Positions 18,001-26,300 of a DNA stretch of 64,000 bases are shown one piece after another (positions within the stretch are counted from its first letter, which is position 1; each line of letters starts with the position of its first letter). The stretch is from Bradyrhizobium sp. JYMT SZCCT0428 (GTDB taxonomy: Bacteria > Pseudomonadota > Alphaproteobacteria > Rhizobiales > Xanthobacteraceae): the NCBI RefSeq assembly GCF_018131075.1, contig NZ_JAFCLS010000033.1, positions 37,555 to 101,554 of the forward strand, given 5' to 3'. The translations under genes were made by a program, and so were the position numbers. The notes under the pieces are model-generated. The model was not told the origin of the DNA, made no database searches, and saw nothing but the letters and a program-made list of their open reading frames with translations.

Positions 18001-18015
18001 TGTATAATTTATACA
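18001..18015. promoter_or_regulatory. Candidate GntR operator (7-1-7 palindrome)
   Basis: TGTATAATTTATACA has perfect 7-base arms (TGTATAA and TTATACA) around one T. It lies between divergent dctQ and gntR in the least GC-rich part of the gap. Spacing and AT content are typical of FCD-type GntR sites. It is very likely bound by the adjacent regulator, but this is inferred. Confidence 0.7.
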
Positions 18016-18128
18016 ATCTTGCTGTCAATGGAGATTGCAGGGTGAATCATGGGCCTCGCACCGGCTTTGTGCTGGGGCGGACCACTTCAACGTGCGAAAC
18101 AAGACCGCCTCGACTGGAGGGGCCGGCG

Positions 18129-18845
18129 ATGAAGACGGAAGATCAAATGAAAGTCCCGCTAAAGCACCGGACCTTGTCGGCTGCGATCGTCGACCAGCTC
18201 AGGCAATCGATTCTCGACGGAACCTATCCGGCGGGATCGCAACTGCGACAGGACGCGCTGGGCGATGCTTATGGCGTGAGCCGCATTCCGGTTCGCGAAG
18301 CGCTGTTTCAGCTCGAAGCCGAAGGGCTGGTACGGATCGTCCCGCAAAAGGGGGCGATCGTTTCGGAACTGTCGCTCGACGAAATCAACGACGTGTTTGA
18401 TCTGCGCCGGATCCTGGAGCCGCGGCTGCTGGCGCAATCCGCACCTTGCTTTGCCGCCAAGGACCTCGACGGGTTGGACGATATCCAGAAGCGCTTCGAG
18501 AAGGCGATCAAGGCGCGCAACGTCAGCGAATGGGGGCAACTCAATGCCGAGTTTCACATGGCGCTCTACGCGCAGGCACGCCAGCCCCGTACCAAGGCGA
18601 TCGTCGTGGCGCTGCTGCAAACCAGCGACCGCTACACGCGCCTGCAACTATCCAACACCAAGGCGATGGGGATCGCTGAAAAGGAGCACGCCCATCTGAT
18701 CGCGCTGTGCCGGGCACAGCAAATCGACGAGGCGTGCCGGTTTCTGGAACAGCATATCGAATCGGTGAGAGCGGATCTGTTGCAGGTCGTCGGCGGCGGC
18801 TCGATCGCAGTTCGTTCCAAGCGGGCAACGCGGGCAGGCGAGTAG
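18129..18845 (+). CDS. GntR-family transcriptional regulator (FCD) of the TRAP operon
   Basis: I start this 238-residue protein at MKTEDQMKVPLKHRTL; a second in-frame ATG six codons later is also possible. Residues 18-85 form the winged HTH (DQLRQSILDGTYPAGSQLRQDALGDAYGVSRIPVREALFQLEAEGL), and residues 95-225 form the FCD ligand domain with its metal/ligand histidines (NAEFHMALY, KEHAHLIALC, LEQHI). It is divergent from the dctQMP-lyase operon across the 18001 palindrome, so it probably controls it, most often as a repressor released by the substrate or a product. Confidence 0.92.
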   Translation: MKTEDQMKVPLKHRTLSAAIVDQLRQSILDGTYPAGSQLRQDALGDAYGVSRIPVREALFQLEAEGLVRIVPQKGAIVSELSLDEINDVFDLRRILEPRLLAQSAPCFAAKDLDGLDDIQKRFEKAIKARNVSEWGQLNAEFHMALYAQARQPRTKAIVVALLQTSDRYTRLQLSNTKAMGIAEKEHAHLIALCRAQQIDEACRFLEQHIESVRADLLQVVGGGSIAVRSKRATRAGE

Positions 18846-18855
18846 CGCGAACGCA

Positions 18856-19878
18856 TCAGGCGGCGACGTCGGTTGCGAGCTTCAGCAGATTGGCCGACGT
18901 CGCCGTCGCGGCACTGTAGTCCTTCCACGCGGTATCGCGCGCGATGTCGCGCCACATGGCGACGGTTGCCGCATCGAGTGCGCTGACTTTGGCGCCAGCC
19001 TTCTCATAGACCTTGGCCACTTCGATATCGTCGTCCTGTGCACCCTTCTTGCCGAAGGCTTCGAGGTCCGCGCCGACCGCGCGAATGATGTCCTGCTGGT
19101 TCTTCGGCAGCTTGTCGAAGCTCGCCTTCGACATCAACAGTGGCTCCAGCATGAACCAGTAGGAGGCGCCCGCGCCTGAGGTCAGCGATTTTGCGACCTC
19201 CTCCAGACGGAACGAGATCAGGCTGGTGGAGGAGGTAATTCCGGCATCGCAGGCGCCGCTTTGCATCGCCGCATAGAGTTCGTTGGAATTTACCGAGAGC
19301 ACTGCTGCGCCCGCGGTCAGCAACACCATGTCCATCTCGCGCGAACCGCCGCGAACCTTGAGGCCCTTGGCGTCTTCCGGAGCGACGATCGGCCTGGAAC
19401 GGCTGGCGACGCCGCCGGCCTGCCAGACCCAGCTCAGCAAGATGATGCCCTTGTCGGCCAGGAAATCGGTCAGCGCCTTGCCGACGGGGTGCGTTTTCCA
19501 GCGCAAGCCCTGATCGTAGGTCGACACCAGTCCGGGCATCAGGCCGATATTGGTTTCCGGCAATTCGCCGCCGGCATAGGGAAGGGGATAGAGGCTTAGA
19601 TCGAGCTCACCTTTGCGCATCGCCGAGAATTGCGCGTTGGTCTTGATCAGCGAGGAGTTCGGGTGGACCTCGGCCGCGATCTCGCCGCCGCTGCGCTTGG
19701 CGACTTCCTGCGCGAACGTCCGGCACAGGCGGTCGCGGAAATCGCCCTTGTCGATGGTGCCGCCCGGAAACTGATGCGAAATCTTCAGCCTTGTTGCGGC
19801 GTGTGCGGTGCCCGTGCCGAAGCGAAGGATGGCAGGCGCGGCGAGCGCGGATCCGAGAACATGGCGGCGTGTGAGCAT
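18856..19878 (-). CDS. TRAP transporter substrate-binding protein DctP (second copy)
   Basis: The start MLTRRHVLGSALAAPAILRFG (340 residues) follows a strong CAGGGGAGAACC ribosome site. The leader has paired arginines and an Ala-rich core ending GTGTAHA. The mature part is a DctP protein (ISHQFPGGTIDKGDF, VRGGSREMDMVLLTAGA). It converges on the GntR gene with a 10-bp gap. It has no permease of its own next to it, so it may feed the dctQM pair under another condition or be a remnant of a second system. It is clearly different in sequence from the first copy. Confidence 0.9.
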   Translation of the reverse strand: MLTRRHVLGSALAAPAILRFGTGTAHAATRLKISHQFPGGTIDKGDFRDRLCRTFAQEVAKRSGGEIAAEVHPNSSLIKTNAQFSAMRKGELDLSLYPLPYAGGELPETNIGLMPGLVSTYDQGLRWKTHPVGKALTDFLADKGIILLSWVWQAGGVASRSRPIVAPEDAKGLKVRGGSREMDMVLLTAGAAVLSVNSNELYAAMQSGACDAGITSSTSLISFRLEEVAKSLTSGAGASYWFMLEPLLMSKASFDKLPKNQQDIIRAVGADLEAFGKKGAQDDDIEVAKVYEKAGAKVSALDAATVAMWRDIARDTAWKDYSAATATSANLLKLATDVAA

Positions 19879-20260
19879 GGTTCTCCCCTGAATTCCATCC
19901 TTGATCGGCGTGTCCAAGCCGACCCTTGAGCGCAGCTTAACCGGCTGCCGTGCGTAGATTTTTCTGTTCTGATCGTTCGAACCAGCCTGTCGCTCAAGGC
20001 AGCAGTGGCTGATTCCAGAGCCAGACTTCAAGGTCTGCCGCAGTGCACACGTAGGAAGGAGAGGGGTTTCACGGACGACTTAACACGTCCAGGAGTGTCA
20101 CGAAGAAGGACGGGGCAGGATGAAGGCGGACGCCATCGAAGGACGGCGGGATGGTGAAAGACGGCATGAACAATGGCCAAGCCGTCGTTTGTTTTTCAAT
20201 CGGGTTCGCCCGCGCGGAGTCTTGAGATTTCCGGCGCGGACGCCCGCGCCCGAACGAGCG
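19879..20260. other. Gap without a supported gene
   Basis: This gap lies between two reverse-strand genes and probably carries the promoter of the second dctP gene. No frame has both a ribosome site and protein-like composition. Confidence 0.4.
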
Positions 20261-20620
20261 TTACTTCTTCTTGCCTTTGCCGCCGCTCTTGCGGGCCGCG
20301 TAGCGCGCATCGCGCTTGGCCTTCGCTTCGGCCTCGAGGGCTGCCTGTCTGGCGGCCTCTTCTTCCTTTTCGCGGGCGAGCTGGGCGGCAGCCGCGGCCG
20401 CAGCTTCTTCCTCGCGCGCCTTGGCTTCGGCCTTGGCGGCTTCGCGGGCTTCCTTGGCCTTGGCGCGGGCGGCCGCCTGCGCTTCGCGCTCGGCCTGACG
20501 CTGCTTCACCTCCGGATCGTCAGGGCCGGGCTGGGCCTTGAACTTGTTCAGGATGTTCTGTCTCGCTTGCTGGGCGGCCTTCTGGCGGTCGGCGAAGCTG
20601 GGTTCCTTGAATCCACTCAT
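20261..20620 (-). CDS. DUF6481-like highly charged coiled-coil protein
   Basis: This 119-residue protein starts MSGFKEPSFADRQKAAQQARQNIL, a pattern I associate with the DUF6481 family of alphaproteobacteria. After about residue 40 it is almost entirely Ala, Glu, Lys and Arg in heptad-like order (coiled coil) and ends in a Lys/Gly tail (KSGGKGKKK). It has no transmembrane segment. Its function is not known; the basic tail suggests nucleic-acid binding. The composition makes long spurious frames on the opposite strand. Confidence 0.8.
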   Translation of the reverse strand: MSGFKEPSFADRQKAAQQARQNILNKFKAQPGPDDPEVKQRQAEREAQAAARAKAKEAREAAKAEAKAREEEAAAAAAAQLAREKEEEAARQAALEAEAKAKRDARYAARKSGGKGKKK

Positions 20621-20872
20621 AAAAGGGGCCTTGTCGTTTTCTTGATTGGTTGTGAAAAGCAGGGGATTGGCGGTTTGCGCTTCAGTAGGTGAACCGGCGA
20701 CAAAATGCCAGCGCCGAAGGGGGCAAACAGGGAGATTTCCGTGAACGGCCCGGTTGGTCCACCGATGCCGGTGAGCGCTTTGGCGGCGGCCTGGCCGGAT
20801 CGCCGATGGCGTGCGCCTCGACACAAGCGCGAGCAAGCGCCGGCTTCCGGGCCGAGCCAGGAAGTGGCTGTT

Positions 20873-21097
20873 CTAATCACCCCTGAATTGGTCGCGGCGC
20901 CCCCCCGGGCCGAGAATTTTCGCAACCGTAACGGCCGTCATCGCCACGCGATCGGAAGTCCGCTGAGCCTCCAGCCTGTCGCGAGCTCCCTCCTTGATCA
21001 TGAGATCGATGAGTTCGAGCCGCTTGGCATCGTCGGTCGCTTCAGCCAGTAGTTTTCGATAGCGATCGTAGTCGTAGCCCACTTCATGCTTGCTCAT
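20873..21097 (-). CDS. Conserved small hypothetical protein (74 residues)
   Basis: This 74-residue soluble protein starts MSKHEVGYDYDRYRKLLAEATDDAKRL after a GGAG ribosome site. It is mostly helical and charged (LELIDLMIKEGARDRLEAQ) and ends TVAKILGPGGRRDQFRGD. No domain is recognised. The codon pattern and ribosome site support it as real. A 33-codon frame upstream ends on its start codon (ATGA overlap). Confidence 0.6.
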   Translation of the reverse strand: MSKHEVGYDYDRYRKLLAEATDDAKRLELIDLMIKEGARDRLEAQRTSDRVAMTAVTVAKILGPGGRRDQFRGD

Positions 21098-21195
21098 GGC
21101 ACGCTCCGCACACGCGCTTTCCCCAAACCAACAATGTTGATCAACCTCTGCACGCGCGCAATGGATTTGCGGGACTTGTACCCCTTGCCGCGCAT
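21094..21195 (-). CDS. Possible 33-residue basic peptide upstream of the small protein
   Basis: The frame starts MRGKGYKSRKSIARVQRL and its stop overlaps the start of the next gene as ATGA, as expected for coupled translation. It is very basic. There is no clear ribosome site. The overlap could be chance, so this is only a candidate. Confidence 0.25.
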   Translation of the reverse strand: MRGKGYKSRKSIARVQRLINIVGLGKARVRSVP

Positions 21196-21422
21196 CTTGG
21201 CGTGCGAGTGTTGCAGAATTGATCCGGCAGGTAGCGCACAGGTTGTGGCGCGGCCGGATGTCAGGAGAGGGAACCCGATACGATCGGTAACGCCGTCCCG
21301 GCTTGGGCCGAAACCTGCCGGTGCGATCGGTCGCACCCGAAAGCTGAAAATCTGTGAATTCGCTCACATAAGGACGGCCGGCGCGGGCCTATGTTGCGGC
21401 AGTCCTGAAAGGAGCGACCACC

Positions 21423-21671
21423 ATGATCCCGAATTGGTGCACCCCTAAAAATGTCGTTCTCGCCGCAGCGATCGTTTTGTTCGCCTGCGTCGCGGGCGGG
21501 GTCGCGACCGGACTGGCGTACCCGGAGCCGGTGTCCAGCGCCGCGCTCGGGCCGGATTGGCAGTGCAGCCGGATGGCGTTTGTCTGGACCACCTGCAGGA
21601 GGCTGACGCACGCCAAATCTGCATCGATTCGTGTAGCCAGGGAACCGGTTTGCACGCGCATCCGGTCCTAG
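21423..21671 (+). CDS. Small single-pass membrane or exported protein, function unknown
   Basis: This 82-residue protein follows an excellent ribosome site (GAAAGGAGCGACCACC). One hydrophobic segment, NVVLAAAIVLFACVAGGVATGLAY (residues 10-33), acts as anchor or signal. The following part has a pair of cysteines (DWQCSRMAFVWTTCRR) that could form a disulfide outside the membrane. The family is unknown to me. It stands alone between divergent small genes and a repeat element. Confidence 0.6.
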   Translation: MIPNWCTPKNVVLAAAIVLFACVAGGVATGLAYPEPVSSAALGPDWQCSRMAFVWTTCRRLTHAKSASIRVAREPVCTRIRS

Positions 21672-22353
21672 GCGCGAGAGGGTCCGGGAACGCTGCGTTC
21701 GGTTTGCATCGCTAAAGCGCTTTCCAGCAAAATGGCTAACCGGTTCGCGTCAAGAAAACGCGTCAGATCAAGAATCCAGAGCGCCGTTCCGATTTCAGTC
21801 GGAACGGACAGGGCTCTAGACGATGGTCGTGAGCACGTACGAATGCCACGCACCCCAGTCGATTCCATCGAAAGCGCGCACATACATTGACGCGCGCGTT
21901 GCGCGCTCGGCGCCACCGAACACGCGTTCTCCGGTGTCGCTTAAGGATGCGCCACGCCCAGCGGGACGGAGGCGGTTCAGCGAGCGCTCGGTCAACGGCA
22001 AGCACGACGGCGCTGCGCGTCTTGCCTTCGCCTTTTTTCGTGTGAGGTCGTCGAGCATCACAGCCCATCGGCACGAATTTGACTAATCGCCTTCGAAGAT
22101 CAATTAATTCTTGCCGCGATATTCCATCAGAAGAATTCAACATCACCGTAATAGATGCGCCAGCGGTCGAAGCGTTCCGGGTGTGAGCGGCGGTGAGGGC
22201 GGGCATGCCATTGAAGCGCGGCCCGGTCGGATCGGCAAATCGTCCTGCAGCCGGCGTTTCCCGTTCTGCGCGCTTCAGCAACCAGTATCGCCCATCACCC
22301 GGCGTCCCTTACTGAAGCATCATCGGCGAAGCGCTCGGACAGTCTGCATTGAA
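21672..22353. other. Long gap with a repeat element and no supported gene
   Basis: The first part is the palindromic repeat at 21714-21820. Between 21820 and 22350 several overlapping frames are open on both strands, but none has a ribosome site or recognisable domain. Reverse-strand fragments (ISRQELIDLRRRLVKF near 22080, then SMYVRAFDGIDWGAWHSYV near 21850) look protein-like in different frames, so a decayed gene is possible. Confidence 0.35.
21714..21820. repeat. Bradyrhizobium-type dispersed repeat with terminal hairpin
   Basis: The string AAAGCGCTTTCCAGC, then CCGGTTCGCGTCAAGAAAA, then CGCGTC...CAAGAATCCAGAGC is followed by a hairpin, CCGTTCCGA (21784-21792) and TCGGAACGG (21799-21807), and by GGCTCTAGA, which can pair with the CAGAGC before it. 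I recall this unit as widespread in intergenic DNA of Bradyrhizobium and relatives. Only one copy is in this window, so the repeat status rests on memory. Confidence 0.55.
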
Positions 22354-22566
22354 ATGATTGAAGTCCCGGTCTATGAAATGGCCATGGCCGAGGCTCGCAA
22401 GATCTCACCCAAATTGCTTGAATTGTTGGTGTGTCCCCTGACCAAGGGGCCGCTGGAGTTTGATGAGGTAAAACAGGAACTGATCTCCCGTTCGGCACAC
22501 CTCGCATACTCGATTCGCGACGGGATCCCGATCATGCTGCCGGCAGAAGCGCGAAAGCTGGATTGA
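22354..22566 (+). CDS. Trm112/UPF0434-family small protein
   Basis: This is a 70-residue protein from MIEVPVYEMAMAEARK; starts at 22378 or 22384 are also possible because no strong ribosome site decides. The family core is unmistakable: LLELLVCPLTKGPLEF, ELISRSAHLAYSIRDGIPIMLPAEAR. As in many bacterial members, only one cysteine of the zinc-knuckle pairs remains. In eukaryotes Trm112 activates methyltransferases; bacterial homologues are thought to act as small partner proteins. No methyltransferase gene is next to it. Confidence 0.88.
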   Translation: MIEVPVYEMAMAEARKISPKLLELLVCPLTKGPLEFDEVKQELISRSAHLAYSIRDGIPIMLPAEARKLD

Positions 22567-22657
22567 AGTCTTTGGTCTACCAAAGATCCCGTCTCACACA
22601 GCGTTCGTTTGCAAGCGACTTGCGGTGAATGTGCCTTCGTTCAGCAAGGAAGATGAG
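22567..22657. promoter_or_regulatory. Leader of the small open frame and Trm112 downstream region
   Basis: This is short non-coding sequence between the Trm112 gene and the 28-codon frame. TTGCAAGCG followed by GTGAATGTG could be weak promoter boxes. Nothing firmer is visible. Confidence 0.2.
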
Positions 22658-22744
22658 ATGCCAGTCGTCGGGCGAAAATATCACATGGCTTGCCGAGGTG
22701 CGTTCCGCCTTGAGGACGATGGCACCGGGATTATCGATCCGTAG
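22658..22744 (+). CDS. Candidate small protein (28 residues) ended by a terminator
   Basis: ATG at 22658 follows AAGGAAGATGAG, a good ribosome site at the right distance. The frame reads MPVVGRKYHMACRGAFRL then EDDGTGIIDP and stops at TAG 22742-22744. That stop lies in the first stem of a strong hairpin terminator. A GTG at 22631 in the same frame would give 37 residues. The charge pattern and the tight stop-terminator arrangement suggest a real short gene. I recognise no homologue. Confidence 0.4.
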   Translation: MPVVGRKYHMACRGAFRLEDDGTGIIDP

Positions 22745-22770
22745 GCCGCCTCAGTTGGCGGCCTCTCTCT
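22743..22770 (+). terminator. Hairpin terminator after the small open frame
   Basis: AGGCCGCC (22743-22750), a TCAGTT loop and GGCGGCCT (22757-22764) form a perfect 8-bp stem followed by the pyrimidine tail CTCTCTT. The lack of a pure T run lowers certainty on strand, but the tail favours the + direction. Confidence 0.6.
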
Positions 22771-22939
22771 TATGGTGCCACGCGAAGCCATCTTGGCGCT
22801 CGCCGGATCAGCGAATGTCGAACCGTTACTGCTCGGTCCGTTACCGGGCGAGCGACAACCATGAAAGCCAGGAGTTCTCTTCAATACAGAATGCGACACG
22901 GCTTTTTCGAGAAGAAGCCAGCTATCCGATTGAAAATAT

Positions 22940-23016
22940 TGGCGATCCCAGCAGGATTCGAACCTGCAACCCACGGAGTAGAAATCCGTTACTCTATCCA
23001 GTTGAGCTATGGGACC
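22940..23016 (-). tRNA. tRNA-Arg (anticodon TCT)
   Basis: The reverse strand folds as a cloverleaf: acceptor GGTCCCA/TGGGATC, D arm GCTC..GAGT, anticodon stem ACGGA/TCCGT around loop TTTCTAC (anticodon TCT), T arm GCAGG-TTCGAAT-CCTGC, discriminator G and an encoded CCA (22940-22942). It reads AGA/AGG arginine codons, rare in this GC-rich genome. No partner tRNA is adjacent. Confidence 0.97.
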
Positions 23017-23309
23017 GTCGGAGTCTTTGTAGCACACTGCCAATATGAAAAATCCGCTTCGGAGCCAAGTCCGCTCCGAACCGATTTCCTTCAGGCTGCG
23101 ACAAAGCCAGACGGCGAACCATTGCCATCGGTCCGCCCATCAATCAATGCTGCGCCGGCAACCCCTGCCGGTGCGGTCCGGGACCTTGGACTGCCAGAGC
23201 CATGCCGCATGCGACTCTTTCGCAAGCCTCTTCCATCGCCATCAGTCCGTCACCTTTTCGCGCACTTTTCGTCCGTTACGAGGCGGTCGTCCGCCCAAGG
23301 AGCTCCATC

Positions 23310-26300
23310 ATGATCGGTTTGGTTCGCGCCACAGTCGTTTGCGCCACGATGGCGCTTGGCCTGGTCGCAGCGCAGGCAGCAGACAAAGCCTTCAAACGCG
23401 ACGATCTCGCCGATTCCGCGGTCAAGCTGGAGGCCCAGATCAAGAGCGAGGCGGGGCCGGTCGCCAAATCCAGCGCGACGCTGCGGACCGATGCGGATAC
23501 CGCCTTCAAGCGTTCCGACTTCCGCACCGGGTTGCAAATCCTCGGACAGATCGCGGCCACCACGCCGGAGGACAGCGCCAACTGGCTCAAACTCGCCAAG
23601 ACCATCTTCCAGATCCGCTCCGCAAGCTCGAGCGAACAGACTTTCCTGCTCGAGCGCGCCTCAACCGCCGCCTACATCGCCTATCAGCGCGCCGGCAACG
23701 TCGCTGAGGAGGCCGATGCGCTGGCGGTGCTGGGCCGGGCGATGTCCGACCGCAAGCTCTGGCGCCCGGCGCTGGATGCGCTGCGCCTGTCGCTCGACAT
23801 GCGAGAGGTCGCCGAGGTGCGCGGCCAATATGAGAAGATGCGCGATCAGCACGGTTTTCGCCTTCTGGATTACACAGTGGACTCCGACGGCGCGTCACCG
23901 CGGGCGTGCTTCCAGTTCTCTGAAGATCTGGCAAAACGGGTCGATTTTGCGCCGTTCCTGGCGCTGGCCGGCACCGACAAGCCGGCGCTGTCGGCCGAGG
24001 GCAAGCAGCTTTGCGTCGACGGCCTGAAGCATGGCGAGCGCTACAACATCAATCTCCGTGCCGGCCTGCCGTCCACGGTCAAGGAAACCCTGCCGAAATC
24101 GGCCGAATTCAACATCTATGTCCGTGACCGCAAGCCGTTCGTGCGCTTTACCGGACGCGCCTATGTGCTGCCGCGCACCGGCCAGCGCGGCATCCCGCTG
24201 GTCAGCGTCAATACGCCTGCGGTGAACGTCAACGTGTTCCGGATCGGCGACCGTAACCTGATCAATACGGTGATCGACAGCGACTTCCAGAAGACGCTGT
24301 CGAGCTACCAGCTCGGCGATCTCGGCGACGAGAAGGGCGTCAAGGTCTGGACCGGCGAACTCGCCACCGCCACCACGCTCAACCAGGACGTCATTACCGC
24401 GTTCCCGGTCGACCAGGCGCTCGGCGACCTGCAGCCGGGCGTCTATGTGATGACGGCGTCAGCCAAAGGCCCCGGCAGCGATGATGACGGAAGGCTGGCG
24501 ACGCAATGGTTCATCCTCTCCGACATGGGCCTGTCGGCGTTTTCAGGCAATGACGGCATCCACGTCTTCGTCAATTCGCTGGCCTCCACCGAGGCGGTCG
24601 GCAAGGCCGAGGTTCGGCTGATCGCCCGCAACAACGAGATCCTGGCGACCCGCAAGACCGACGATTCCGGCCACGTGCTGTTCGAGGCTGGATTGGCGCG
24701 CGGCGAGGGCGGGCTGTCGCCGGCGTTGCTGACGGTCATGAGCGAGAAGTCGGACTACGCTTTCCTGAGCCTCAAAACCAATGCGTTCGACCTCACTGAC
24801 CGCGGCGTGTCAGGTCGGGTGGTGCCGGCGGGCGCCGATGCGTTCGTCTACGCCGAGCGCGGGGTCTATCGTTCCACCGAGACCGTCTATCTCACCGCGT
24901 TGCTGCGCGACGGGCAGGGCAACGCCATGGCGGGCGGACCGCTCACCCTCGTCATCGAACGCCCGGATGGCGTCGAATTCCGCCGCGCCGTGCTGCCCGA
25001 TCAGGGCGCCGGTGGCCGGAGCATGGTGGTTCCGCTCAATTCCGCGGTCCCGACCGGGACCTGGCGGGTACGCGCCTTCACGGACCCCAAGGGGTCGGCG
25101 GTCGGTGAGACCACCTTCATGGTCGAGGACTACATCCCCGAACGGATCGAATTCAACATCTCAAGCAAGGAGAAAATGATCAAAGCTGAAGTTCCAGTTG
25201 AACTTAAGGTCGATGGTCGTTTCCTTTACGGCGCCCCGGCATCCGGCCTGCAGCTCGAAGGCGACATGCTGGTCACCTCGGCAGCCTCCGGGCGGCCCGG
25301 CTATCCCGGCTACCAGTTCGGCGTCGCCGACGAGGAAACTGCCAGCAACGAGCGCACACCTATTGAGAGCCTGCCGGAGGCCGACGCCAATGGCGTGGCG
25401 ACGTTCCCGGTGTCGCTGGCCAAGGCGCCAACTTCGACCCGCCCGCAGGAAGCGCAAATCTTCATCCGGATGGCGGAGGCCGGCGGCCGTGCCGTCGAGC
25501 GCAAGCTGGTGCTCCCCGTGGCGCCTGCCACGCCCTTGATCGGCATCAAGCCGCTGTTCGGCGACAAGAGCGTCGCCGAGGGCGACAAGGCCGAATTCGA
25601 CGTGGTGTTCGTCGCCCCTGACGGCAAACAATTGCCGCGTGACGGCCTGCGTTACGAACTCCTGAAGATGGAATCCCGTTACCAGTGGTACCGGCAGAAT
25701 TCGTCCTGGGAATATGAGCCGGTCAAATCGACCTCGCGCGTCGCCGATGGCGACCTGACGCTCACGGCCGACAAGGCGGCGCGGGTGTCGCTGCCGCCGC
25801 AGCCCGGCCGCTACCGCCTCGACGTCAAATCATCCGAGGCGGACGGCCCGGTCACCTCGGTCCAGTTCGACGTCGGCTGGTATTCGGACGGCAGCGCCGA
25901 CACCCCCGATCTGCTCGAAACCTCGATCGACAAGCCGGAATACGCCTCCGGCGACACCATGGTGGTGTCGGTCAACGCCCGCACGGCCGGCAAGCTGACC
26001 ATCAACGTCCTGGGCGACCGCCTGCTCACCACCCAGACTGTGGACGTCAAGGAAGGCACCCAGCAGGTCAAGCTGACTGTCGGCAAGGATTGGGGCACCG
26101 GCGCCTATGTGCTGGCGACGTTGCGCCGTCCGCTCGATGCCGCGGCCCTGCGGATGCCCGGACGGGCGATCGGCCTGAAATGGTTCGGCATCGACAAGAA
26201 GGCCCGCACGTTGCAGGTGGCGCTCTCGCCCCCGCCGCTGGTCCGCCCCGGCACCGCGCTGAAGATTCCGGTCAAGCTCGGCGGGCTCAACCCCGGCGAA

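Noticed and set aside
21763..22281. Reverse-strand frame of 172 codons in the gap before Trm112
   Set aside because: It begins in no clear ribosome site, ends within the dispersed repeat, and its protein-like parts fall in different frames.
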